From positions 120,117,947 to 120,181,946 of the forward strand of contig CM056573.1 of the NCBI GenBank assembly GCA_029721435.1: a stretch of DNA of 64,000 nt, in the 5' to 3' direction. Origin of the DNA: Gymnothorax reevesii. Its lineage: Eukaryota > Chordata > Actinopteri > Anguilliformes > Muraenidae. Positions 23,301 to 36,521 of the stretch are shown here, piece after piece. The translations under genes were made by a program, and so were the position numbers. The notes under the pieces are model-generated. The model did not search any database. It saw only the letters and a list, made by a program, of their open reading frames with translations, and had not been told where the DNA came from. The first letter of the stretch is position 1; each line of letters opens with the position of its first letter.

Positions 23301-26300
23301 TGCAGCGACTCCACTCCAGCCCGTCTCTACCAACTCTGCAGAGAATTTGTGTCAGTCTACCATCTCGTTGTATTATTTTTTATTTATTTTTATTTTTCCG
23401 TCTGTTATTTATTCATTGTTGCTGTTGCACTTACGTTGAATGGGTAACTTGAGCAGATATCTTTTGCCCAGTCGGAAGTCCCAGGGAAATCAGATCACCG
23501 AGGTGTTCGCCATTAATAAAGCGGAATTGCGGACGGCGCGCTAGTCAAGGACAGAGCTGGGCCCTGTCTTCAAGATCGCAAATCACGATGACGGAGATAT
23601 ATTGTGTGATGGTGGCAGAGAGGTGAACACACACAGCACACGACAGTAATACTGAGGGGGCATCGCGCGAAACTCGGCATCTAACGGAGAAAGCAGCCGT
23701 GGGCCTGCGCTGAGCAGAACAGGGAGAGGAGCTAATAATATCAGGCACTCAAATACAGAAAGCAGGACGGGCCAACATCAACACTCGCTGCGCAAAGACG
23801 AAAACATCGCAAGCCCCCGCTGCCATGCCGACAGTCTCCGAGCCGGATTCCCCTGTGAAGAAGCCGTCTACCTTCTTTTTTTTTTTTTGCAAACACTGTC
23901 ATCAGCGGGCTCGACTGAGCATCTGTCTTTTCCCTGCTTTTTAAAGTCTGAGCGGACAGACGGACGAGGAATGGCTCTCGCTCTACCGTCACTCCCAAAT
24001 TAAGCTGACCTTTATTTTTTTTTCTCAGTGCTGGAAAAGGTTTCCCAGAGAGAAATATTTGTGGCTTAGCCCCTTGCCTCCTACAGTCAGAGCCGTAACC
24101 GACACTAGCAAAAACAGTGCGAGAGTCTGGAAAGTGTGTCAAACTTGTATTACGGCCTGTTATTTTTTTTTTCTGTTCTCGTGATGATGTTGGAGACCAG
24201 CTGTGGCGAATGGCCGAGTCGGAGCACTCTTGTCGGCTTCCTGTCTGGTTTTCCGCGGATCCTCGACAGGGATTTCGTTTGCATGTACCAGAAGTGGTTG
24301 GAGATGTTGTAATGGAGCGTGTAAAGTGCATGACACCAGTCGCTGTGACAGGCGCAGGGTTAGCCTGCCACTGAAGGCCTGGAAGCCTCACCGCTATCCC
24401 AGCAGCCCTTGAGCTCGCTTCAGACAAAAAGAAATTAGGCCAGAGGAAATTAAGGGAACATTTCTTTCCCCTGGCCTGCCAAGTAAACAACTCGCACCGA
24501 TGTCATGAGATTTGTGGTTGCCCTTGTCTGTCTTTGCTAGCTGCCATTTTGGATGCCTCACATCTTATTCTTTGGTATACCCCCCCAGCCGAGGTCCACC
24601 ACTGGATAGATAGTTTGTTGTTGGCTTCTCTCCCTTACTGCTGCCTGGTCTTTATTTTTCTGACATCCCTCAGTCATATAATTTTTGGTTGAAGTTGGAG
24701 AGCATGTTTGTGAAACTGATGGTGGCTAACCTTAAGGAGTAGTCTCTGTTAGCCACTGTCTAAGCTTTATTTAAATCTGAATTATTATTGTTTGATCATT
24801 TCTTTAATAAAATGCTTCTAGAGTTTTACTTCATCACTTCAGTGTCTGAATGGTGTTTTTGTTGTTAATAGATGTGCATTGATTGTGTTATTGATATTCA
24901 TTCATTCATGTGCAGCGCAATAAACATACTACATTGTGCTCAGTTTAGTTCCAGCCATTTACTGTCCTGCTGTCTGTAACCTGCTGTTTATGTGGAGATC
25001 TATATTTAAGAGGAAATGCTGTGAAGCATTAATCCCCATATTTTTTGTAACCTGATGCATCTCTGCCCAGTCCAGCTGTGTCGCATGGCATATTTATGTG
25101 CGCCCCTGTTTTTTCGGGAGGGAAGACTGTTGTGTTACCGCCGAGGTGTGTAATGTAGACAATTCTCTCGCCCACACTTGTCATCGACTGAAACAGCTCC
25201 TTCTTTCTGCTAACGTCCCCCTGCGCGCTGGGGTTTTGTTCGAATGGCTTCCTTGCCTTTTTTTTGTGTTTCTCGAGGACTGATTAGTTTTGTCACTTCC
25301 CTACTTGGCCAACATGAGGTTGGCCGACACCTGCATAAAAACTCGGAGCGCCTTGCGCTTCCTGTAGACTATGAGTCACTCACCTTGGTTTGCTGAGTTC
25401 CCGCTAACCCTTTTGTAAAGTGAACATTGTTGCTGTTGTTCCTCGCAGAAGTGGAGTGACGGTCGCTGAGTCACTGGAGTCAGCTGGCCGATACACAGTA
25501 AGGCTGAGGACCGTCTTTCAGCGGCTGAACGACTGAGAGCGTCGCTTAAAACTCAAGGAGCTGAAACCCAGAGCCAAACACAAAACAGCCGGTGGAAACT
25601 TCTGTTTCCTCAGCACAAATTCACACCGCTTAACATGCCGCGTCTTTCACCTGGGTTCGCTGTTCTTGTTTAAAAAAAAAAATGGTGCTGGCTTCTCGTT
25701 TTAGCCTCACAGTGAGACACTGGAGTCATCTAACTGCAGCGGCTTCTTGTGGTCCCTCGTCAAATTTCATGAGTATAATCAGGTGTCTCAGTGCCAGGCA
25801 AAAGCAAATCCCAGAACCCACAGAGATTTGGGCAAGATTAGATATCCCTGTCTTACACTCTTTTGGCCTTTGATGTGTCTGCTGCTTGTATTTACTCTGT
25901 GTTTTCTATTATTTCTTAGGAGATCTTTGATTTAAGAACTACGTAGTAGTTTACTGAGTGTTACAACTCTTATAGGGCTAATAAGGGCTCCTCTTCCCTT
26001 ATTACGGTTTTTTTCGCTGCCACCCAGGTCGTATTGTAATGCAGTATGTTTGGTATGTTACACATTAAGGGTGTTTTGAAGACTAGAATAGTAATATGAA
26101 AAACATTCTGCTGCATTCACACCACGTGTCCAGCCGCTGTCACTTTGGCGACGACTGTGGCTCCCCGGTGTACTCAATGTGCCCCCGAGTGTTTGGAGAT
26201 TTTATTAAGCACGAATTGCGCGACCCGGTGTGTACATCGACCCCATGGGGGGTGGGGTGGGGGGGCCCTGGTGTAGTGGGCGCGACGGTGCGCCGAGGAG

Positions 26301-29300
26301 CAATCCTATTACGGCAGGAGAGGGGGTTCGCTTAATGGAGGGGGCCATTAAAATCATGTCGCGCGAGGCGGCCGTTGACGGATACGGAGTTTGAGAGGAT
26401 CGCGATTATGACAGCAACACGGCGTGTCACATCGCCCGCATGCCCTTGAGCAAAGTGCCATTCAAAGCACTTTAATTAATTTGGTATAGTGCAGGCCGTC
26501 CTGCGCGGTTATGCTATACCATACTCAGTGGGGCAGGAAACAGCGGGGTGATATGTAAACATAATTGGGACTGTGATGGAAATGGTACTGTCTGAGTGTG
26601 GACTTATGTATGTCATGTATACGTGTCATTTTTAAATTGAGGGATTTGTTGGGCTAGGCTTAATGATCCATTTTTCCTGTTTATATATTGACTTAGTGCT
26701 TGAATCAGTAGGAAGCAATTCATTTTAAAAGTGATGTTGGCATTTGTTTGCTTTAATTGGGAGGTCAAAAGGATAGTTCAGCAAAATAAGAGAAGAAGAC
26801 ACCGTGATGGATGTGATTGATTAATATTCAGTGGATCATTTATCTGGTTTTTTTGTCTGCTGACATTTTCAGTAACTCCTAGATTTGAAATGTAGACTGA
26901 TCGGGACATTTATCTGGTAATAAATGACTAAAGAGAATACTTGTCTATATTAAGTGTCTAATTCCCTAAATTAATCCCTGAGAACTACTTATGGACATTC
27001 TTGCCAAGAAGTATGAATTTATAATTACGGACTGTATCCCATAGACTGCCCTAAAATATAACTTAATTGTTCTTTTTCTCTCTTTTGTACGACATGATTT
27101 TGAGCTTTTAATTGTCTGAGCCGTGACATTTTTATAATTCAGCCGAGTACATCTATTTTCATGTGAGACATTTGGGGATTTTGTGTAATGAATTCAACAA
27201 TTAGTAATTGGCGTTAATGACTGCACGGGGCTAAGTACTTTCATTCATGTCTGTGGGTCTTGGTCCTTCGAGGCCTACATTTTCATTAATGCAATCCAAT
27301 CTTGTGCTTGAAAATCTGGCTTATTTCAGAAAGACGGAGTCGTGTCTTTTGATGGGGTTGTTGACTCTTGGCTCTGAATGTTCGAGGCCAAAGGCCACTG
27401 CTTAGATATTTGAAACTGGCTGGGAATTGATTCAAATGGCTGGCTGCACGAAATTCGCTCACAGTCAAAGTCGATAAAATGTAGTTTTAGAGGAGAACAT
27501 TATGGAGGACGTCAGAGAAAAATGCACCCAGGATGCCCTTCAGATCACAGGACGAATGGCAAGCAGAAATACCCATTGTTTCTTTAAAAATACTTCAGTT
27601 GTTGTTGTTTGGTCAGTTATCCTAAAGACTGGGCGTTTGTGCTGTCATGGCTCAAGCTGATGGAAAAACTCCGCTCATGTCAGGGATCTCTGCCCAATCA
27701 TGTATTTTGACCTCCCTTTTTGAATTTTTACTTTGTAATTTGCCCCATTTCTTTTTGAAATGCCCTTGGATTTTAGTTTGCTGGGGTAAAACTGGCCCAT
27801 TTTAAAAAATGTAAATTTTCTCGCTGTGCGCACTTGCTATTTAATCATGTTTTAAGTGCTTAAATTATGTGTAATAAGTGTAAAATGTTGTCTTCCTTTT
27901 AAGTGAGCAGCTCAGAAAGCATGTGTAAGTGACCTTATGGCCTGATTTTCTTTGACCTTTAGCACGTGCAAAACATCCTGGGACTTCCAAAACCAGTAAC
28001 GTGATCAGTGATTGGCTTTCGTATTTGTTTTTCCACTAAAAAACCGCTATTAAACCTTTTAGCACAAGCAAAACTTTCACGCAAAGCCTGAGCAAATCAG
28101 ACCCTTCCTGGCACAGTCATAGATTGGAAAGGAACTTAATCGTGATGGACATTGTTGAAAATATGTTTGTGTGCATGTCTGTGACGACATAAATACTTGT
28201 TTACCTGGACAATATCACTATTCTAAAAAGGTTGGGAAGGTATGCATGTTAAACACGAGTGTGTGAGTGAATGGTCAGTGTGTCCTTTGATGGATAAAGG
28301 AACAGTTGAGGCTGTAGTTTTTGCTCTTGCCCTCTCTATTCCCTGTTCAGAACTTCTCTCTGAAGACCAGAAGTGGTCCCAGGTCTTCCGCAGATCAGCG
28401 ATTTGAACCGCAGCCTGAAGTGGTTTTACAAAATTATCATTAAGCTGCTGCTGGTTGTCCCAGTCGCAGCTTGGGCGAGGCGGTTTTCCCACTAGTGGGC
28501 TTGTTTGCAGGAGTGCATGAGATGAGATGCTCAGTGATATTGAATGCTGAGTTGGTATGCAGAGGCTTTCTGTTTATTTGGTGAAATACTCCTCATTATA
28601 AAGTATTTAAGTAGCGAGATTAAATCCTCACGTGGAGCCCTCGATTTTCTCAAATTAGTTGATTTAAAAACACTTCTGAAAAAAAGCGTTTTCCTCTCGA
28701 ACCTCATTTAAATTCTTAGTACACACGACTTTGCTGGCACCAGACTGACTTGGAGTATACTCGCTAAAATTTGGGGAATGGCAATCGAGAACGACAAAAG
28801 ACACTCTCTAAAGTGTTTAAAAAATTATGAAGGTGTGCTACAACATCGGTTTGCATGTTTCATTTGTACTCGATCTGACCCTGGATGACTGAAAATGAAA
28901 TGCTTTCACAACAGAAAAAAGCTGAATCTGCAAGTGGTGTTTTAGTTGGCTGCATACACAACGGAGTTGTGAACGAGGTGAACGACCTCAAGCCCTGTTG
29001 AAACACATCCTGGGTGATGCCTTCGACAAGAAATGGGAACCGCTGTTTTTAGTCGACCACGATGGAAACAGTGCAGGTCATCTTCACCTAAATGTGGTCT
29101 TTGAATAGTTCACAGGGAAGATTAGTCTGGGAGCCATGTGGTTGGGAGTTTGAATACCCGCCTCTCCACTTCACGCTATGGTTGGAAGTCCACATGGGCG
29201 AAGCAACATTTGACTGAACCTCCCTGGAGATATTTGTCTCATCGGCCTCTGGTGATGGCACCTGCCGGTTCAGCCTGGCACGAGCAGATATCAGAGCCAA

Positions 29301-32300
29301 ATATTTGCTGACTGCACTATCCTAGAATGGCATTGGCAGCGTGTAATTGGTGGTGCGTTTGTAACATATAAAGAGGCAAGGGCTCGTCGTCATGTGAGTT
29401 GGTAGAATCGCAAGCCACAACATCTATCTCCTGAGTTGGGACAAATTCAAACCAACAGCCTCCATGCTAAGAGGCAACATTACTCTCACCTGCACCACCA
29501 CGAGATAAACTGGAAATGCCGAGATGTGAAAAAATATTGTAGCTTCTTAATGTTACAGCGCAATGAATATCAATTTACCCCTGGCTTAGTACTTGGTGCC
29601 GTCACCACTGGCAAGAATAGCTGCATGGAACAGGTTTGAGGTGTGCTTTGGATCATTGTCTTGCTGTAAACTCCACCCACTGCAAATTATCGGTCCTCTA
29701 ACAGAGGTTATCGAATTGCCAGCCAAATTACCCGATACTTTGGGGAATTTTATAAGACATTGATCTGCCTTTGAAACTCAGGAATTAAAGCAGCCCGAAA
29801 ACATCGACGATCAAACCACCTTATTTTTCTGTCTCTGTGGATGTGAGATGGCTTTCCTTGTAAGTTTTTCCATCTAGTGTCTTGGGGTCAGAAAAGACCA
29901 TTCTTGAGGGTCTGGCGTAATGGTGGTTGCTGCTAATGGTTGTTTTTGACACCTGGTGACTCCAAGATGTCACCAAGGCCTGCAGTTTTTTCACAGTGAA
30001 TCTTTGAGATTTCTCTCAACATCATCTGTCCTGTCCCGGGAGCCAAAATGTGTTTGCTAAAGTCTCCCCATCAGGTTTTTCTGAAACAGTGCTCATTGAT
30101 ACATTCAATCTTTTGAGGATCCTCTTGTACCCATTTATGAAGGTCTGCAATGATCTGTCTCTTTTGAGCTGGTCTTTTTTGTGTCGCCATAGTGCTGGGT
30201 GACAGACTAATTTAGCTTAAGCCTTTTCTTATTTTTGTACCCTACTGAAGCAGGAAGTGTAATGACGCGATGTAGCTTTTTTCCAATACGTTGACAAACT
30301 TCAAACAGTTAAATTTCATTCCTTGTTTCAATTTAGTTGATTTCATTTATAATAATCATTAGGGCCATTAATTGTGAATTAGATTTTTCAGTAAATAACT
30401 AAATGATTTTGGTTATATTGAAATGCTAGCATAGTACTGCATTTTTTTCTTTTTGAGAATATGTTCTCAATTATATATTTTTTATAGTATTTTTAGTGCC
30501 TTTCCAGTCATACAAGAAGAATTCGGAAGCCCACAGTATACAGGTGCTGGTCAACGAATTAGAATAATTTGAAATAGTGCAATCGTAAAAATTTTTTAAT
30601 GCATTTTTTGTGCAGGAAGCAAATCAGGTGTTCACCGCGCCAGTCCTACTTGTCACAGAACTCACTACCTGTAAAAAATTTGCTCAGCTGAGCTTTCCAA
30701 AAGGCTCTTTTAGGCCATTTAACTGTGACACTGTTGTTTTATTGAATTAGAATAATGGAGAAACCGTTTCATTGAATTAGAATAATTTTTATTGTAATTA
30801 GAATCATCACTTTCTCAGTATTTTGTGGCTGCCCCCTTGGCTTGTATGACTGCCTGAAGTCTCCGCGGCATCGATTTGACCTGCTTGTCACAAGTTTCCG
30901 CACTCACAGCTTCCCAGGCTGTGGCGATGTTCTGCTTCAGTTGGTCCAGTGTAGTGGGCCTTCTGTCGCGAATTTTCAGCTTGACGATGGCCCTAAGGTT
31001 TTTAATGACATTGAGGTCAGGCGAGTTGGCCGGCCATGCCAAAACTTCAAGCTGTTTTTCGGCGAACCAATCTTTGGTCAACTTTGCCGCATGAGCCGGT
31101 GCAAGATCCTGTTGAAATATGAGGTCTTCTTCGCCGAACTGTTCCTCAACAGTCGGAATCAGGAACGTTTCCAGAACATGTTGGTATAAGGCAGCATTGA
31201 CAGTCTTCTTGAGGAAGCAGAGTTTCCCTGCACCCCGAGCGGACATGTAAGACGGTAAGTGGTTGATCTCGAGACGTTTGTGCTGGTCTGCTCATTCCAC
31301 AAGTCGCTGAGCTCGGAAGTGGACTTCAACCAGTTGCTGACTGCGACCTTTCTCAGCTGCTTGTTGTTGCAAGCAGAAGTTTTTCGGATGCCGGAACAGA
31401 ATGGTGTGCTTGCTCCAGTCTTTCTTGAGAGCTTTGCAGACGGAAGACTGGCTGATGCCGAGCTGCTCAGCAATTTTAGTTTGGGTCAAGCCTTGTTGGC
31501 GAAGGGTTGAATTTGAACCAATATTCCGGCTGAGAGGTCGCGCTGCTTACCCATGATTGATTTTACAACTTAGAAATTCTACTCAACCCTGACTTTATAC
31601 TGCACAGTGAACACTCTTCACAGAAAACAAAAATTCGAGCACTTTTTCTAATTCAATGAAACAACAGTCACAGTTAAATGGCCTAAATGGGCCTTTTGGA
31701 AAGCTCAGCTAAGCAAATTTTTTACAGGTAGCGAGTTCTGTGATTACTCTAACAAGAAGGACAGGACACCTGATTTGCTTTCTGCACAAAAAATGCATTT
31801 AAAAAAATGTAAGGATTGCACTATTTCAAGTTATTATAATTCGTTGACCAGCACCTGTATATTTTTTCACTTCACGGTTAATTGTTTGTATAAGTTTATT
31901 AAAAGAGATGCACATGGATTCAGATTTCTTTCAGCAATGCATGGAATTTACCTTGAGTTCCTCTTCCAAGCACTTAGTGAGGACCCCATGCTGCCAGACA
32001 TCAATCACAAACTTTTTATGAGACAAATCACCAAGTTCATCACTGTGGTAGGCCAGTGCTTGCAAAGGCATTAGCAAACTATAAATATCACTGACAAATA
32101 TTTCCATCACTATGAAATCCAACTGTCATAATAACGTAATATGAATGAAATACAAGGAAAGCCCCTGGAATAGCCATTTCCCAGATTTATGAACTCAGCC
32201 CCCCCTTGCCATTATTCTTCGCCCCGCCGTTCCCACTGAGGACGAGAAAGCATTTGCGGAATTTGCGAAATTCAAGCAGCTCAATTGTTTAAAGTACATC

Positions 32301-35300
32301 AGAAAATAATGACCCTCTCCTCTTACTGTAGTCTCTGGGTAGTAGTTAAAAAAGGGACAATAACAAAGCAGCATCCAAAAATAACCTTTTCCGAAGCATG
32401 AAGTTAATACGTTTGTGTTTGCCAGTGGTCTCGGGGTTTTAACTGGCAGTAGGAGAGTGGTGTGAGAAAGTTCCCCCGTTTCCTCACAATGGTGGGAGTA
32501 GACGCCAACTACTATTATTACTTTTCTAGTAATAACGATTTAACTGGTGAACTTCCGACCCAGCCGAACGGACGTCATTGTTGTTGAAGGATGCCTCTTT
32601 TTAGAGACCGTTTCTCTCGTGTCACTCCATGCCTGCGTCACTTGCTTAAAACTGAAGAGGAAGATCGTGGCTTTTTGTTATTTAATCTGCCCAAATCTGT
32701 TCCTGCCAAGTTTAGAATGAGAACACCATGTCATTTTGAAGACCATTCAGTACTCTTGCCAGATTTGTTGTTCTCCTGCAAATTTTTTTGTTCTGCTGGA
32801 GAACTGATGAAAAATTATCATGAGGAAACCGCTCCACTTCCTAAGAACTCATTTTCATAATCCGCCTCATTTTAAATGTGCTAACCTCCCACTCGGCTCG
32901 AGTCAGTATAATACGACTGTGAAACCATCCCTTAACTTGCACAAAGTGGATTAGACACAGTAGTTTTAAGATTTAATGGTGGTTATTCCCAGGGGCTAGT
33001 TTGTAGTGGCTGGTTTTGAAGGAAGACACTTTTAAAGACTTAAAAGTTTGTTTGGAATTAGAGTGGCTGTTGACAGATGCACTGTTGACAATAAGGAAGG
33101 TCTATCAAATAGGAAGGGTAGTAAACAGTTGTGTCTCAACAAACTCAGTCTGCCTTTTTTGTGGTGAGAAAACAATAAAAAACTGTCATCGTTCTGAAAA
33201 AAATCAGTTTTTACAAAATCAAGAACATTTCCGGCGTCCGGTGAAGCCAGCTGTCTGGTGGTTGATTGATTTTTTTTTTTTAAGCTCTTAACTTGAATTC
33301 AGATTGGGGAGGAAAATAGATGTTAGTGGATTTTATTTAACCCCTTAAACTTTTCAATTTTCAATGAAGTTTAAAAAAACCTTTCTTTTCATTTTTCACA
33401 TTATAAGACAATGTCACAAGAATTTTCTGTGTCTGCTGTTTGCAGCGCGTCACTGATGCTACTTAAAGGGTGATTTACAGAAACCCAAGACGCCATGCTG
33501 CTATGTTTGCAGAATTACGTCAGATAGGATATATATTTAGGCCTTGATCTTGAGCATTGCTTTGTTACACATTTTGCTGTAACTCAGCTGGACATATCTG
33601 GGATCACTTGGAACCTCCAATAGAAATTTCAATGGGCCTGAATTTCCGCGGGTTTTAATACAGCAGTTACATTTGAGAGACCCTAATATGGATCCTTAGG
33701 TTTTATGGGATTAAACGGCATCGCTACCTGCCTCTGACCCTTAGTGAGTGGCATCATAAGAGCTGCTGATAGTATTATAAGTTACCTACTTGAGCCAAAT
33801 CTGTCCAGTTAGAAACAAGGTCTCCTGTGTTTCTGAATGAGCTTTCAGAAGCGTCTTGTATGAATGAAGTGATGCATGATGCATAGCCGCAAAGTGCATG
33901 GGCATTATTGAAATGGCCACCGAACTCTTTGTGCAGGGAATGTAACCTGTGTTTATAATCTTTAATATAATCTCTGATGTGGTGGCCTAGTGCTGAAGTG
34001 ACGTTAAAGTCTTTGCACTCCTGGCATTATTGGTTTGTGTGAGGCTGCTGTTGTAGGCCTTGCCTTACCGTTGAACTTGCACTCAGACTTTAAGACAACA
34101 TATTGTATTGACATTCTTTCAGCTGGAAAGATGGTTCAGATGGCTAGTTTGTTTGTTCTGTGGCTTTGCTTCAAGGCCGACCAAAATTTTGGCGAAGGAA
34201 AGCGATTAGGAATGTTTGAGTGGTTTTAGATCTATTAGCTTCTCCGAATTGCTTTTCTGATACTTGCGTATGCTGTTGTGCTTTTTGTCTGTTTTGAAAT
34301 TTCTTTATGAAAGGGTGGGCGTGCGTTTATGTTTCGCTAGCGTGAGTCTGAGTATCATCGCTCTCATTTGTGTTCAAGCTTGAGGTGCAGTCATATGCTT
34401 GCTTCTGTGTGCCGTACGTACATGTGTGCGTTAGTGTGTTTGTAGCATGTGCGGCTGCTGCATCTACATTCTGGTGGTAAACTCAGCCTTATCTCTTCCA
34501 CTTGATACTGTGGTGAATATAGACTCACACACGTGCACACACACACACTCACGCGCACACACACAAACACACACACTCACGCGCACACACACACACACAC
34601 ACTCCCATCTTCAGCTGTGCCCGGGGCTGCTGTGTCTCGTGGTGCCAGATGCACACATACATATATATTCATTATCTGATTAGCTGACACTTCGCGCTGG
34701 AACTAGCCACAGCCCCGAGGCAAGGCATGGATTTCATTTAAAAAAAGTATCAAAGGTTTACACGGCGCTCGTTTTAATCAGCGTGTTTATCAGGCAGAGA
34801 AAAATTGCGGGAAGGGACCACAGGGAGAGGGTTATCTTAAGGACCAGTAGCTTGGGAAATTTATAATGGCTACAAGGTAATTTACTTGCAACCTCCACAT
34901 TCGTAGCATGTAGCGCTGGCTCTGTTTATAATTACAGGCCATGTAATATACTAATGAAGCTGCAGGCTGTTGCATCCATGCCACTGTTGTTAAAGAGAGG
35001 GAGACTGATCGCTCCGGATGGCGTGGGGATAGTTACGTTGGTGGTGTATGTCATATACAGTATACATTAACGTTTCTATTCATTCTGCTGTCACATTGTG
35101 GACTTTTACTGTAGCGGACCCATATTGTTGTTCTTACCTTTAGCAATTCAATGGTATACGGTATCCATGGATAAGAAAGCATTGTTAAATGCTTTAAGTT
35201 GATAAATATCAATAATCTGAATAATCTGTATAAAGCCAAAATTCAGAAAACCTACTTTTTCCTGAAAAATGTAGCACGCTATGGACCATATTTTGGCCCT

Positions 35301-36477
35301 CGGTACTGTTTTTTTTTTCCTGGCCAAGTCGTTGAATTCCTGATTGACTGAAGTTGTACTTCCCAACCCAGGGTAATTGAAGTCTTCTCTGGCAATGGAC
35401 TTTCCAGACGATTGCGGTATTGGTGTGGAGTACCAGTCGGAAACACTGAATAAGCTTTATTTTTAAAAACAATATAGGCCCAAGTTATGCTTGGAAGGAT
35501 TGTCGCGAGTTGGGCTGGAGCGGTTTTTGTCGCTCGGTCGCTCTTTTGAACTGGTTTGTGTGGTTTTGAGAGTTTTGGTAAGAGCTGTTTTGTGAAATCA
35601 TCAGGGATTATATATTCTGCCAATGAAAATACCTCAGAACATCCATTGGATGAAGTCAACTTTGGGCAGGGGAAAATGTATTTAGCATTATCTTTGTTTT
35701 GACTTCAGCGGCTACAAATGCAGGGATTTCAATTCTAGGTGTCTGTTTTCGTTCACCTTGATCCAGGATTAACCATCTTTTCCTTTGCGGCATACACACG
35801 CACACACAGACACACACACCGACGAGCCAAAACATTAAAACCACGCTCAGATGCTGCGAATAATGTAAATTAACTCATATTATCGGCACATGTCCTGGTC
35901 TGTAGGCAGATATTAGATGGTAAGCGGACGGACGATTCGAGCATTTGATGTGTTTTGGGAGAAATGGTAACTGAACAGCTTTGACAAGGGTCAAATCGTC
36001 ATGGCCTGACGAGTGGAGTCTGAGTATCTCTGAAGTGGCGACAGGGTTTTGGGTGCCCAACGCTCATCAATGCACAAGGGTGATGAAGGGTCTGGTCCAA
36101 ACCTAGAGAAGGGCTAATGTAGCACAAGTCACAGAGAATTTCAATAATATTTACAGAAGCAATGTGTCACAACTCACAGTGCATCGTACCCTGCTGTGTA
36201 TTGTACTTTATAGCTTATATGCAGACCAGTCAAAGGGGCACGCTCTAACCCGGCCCACCTCTAAAAGTGGCCCCGTTGGGCACCTGAGCTTCAGAACTGT
36301 ACCTTGGAGTAGTTAAAGGAGCTGGTGGAGGGAGTGTGACACTTTGGGAAATGATCTACTGGGAAACTCTTGAGTTTGGAAATTCACGTGACGTCAGTTT
36401 TATGGAGCTGTTAGTGCTTTGGCCACACAAGCTGGATCTTCACTATATCAGGCAGGTGGTTTTAATTTTGTGGCTGA

Positions 36478-36521
<44 letters not shown>

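Noticed and set aside
23741..24490. A 249-codon open frame on the minus strand
   Set aside because: No domain or signal, lysine runs from poly-T, no splice or promoter support; noted as part of a possible regulatory block only.
29095..29170. Possible tRNA-derived SINE head (B-box-like GAGTTTGAATACCCG)
   Set aside because: A-box and body not convincing and no tail or duplication seen.
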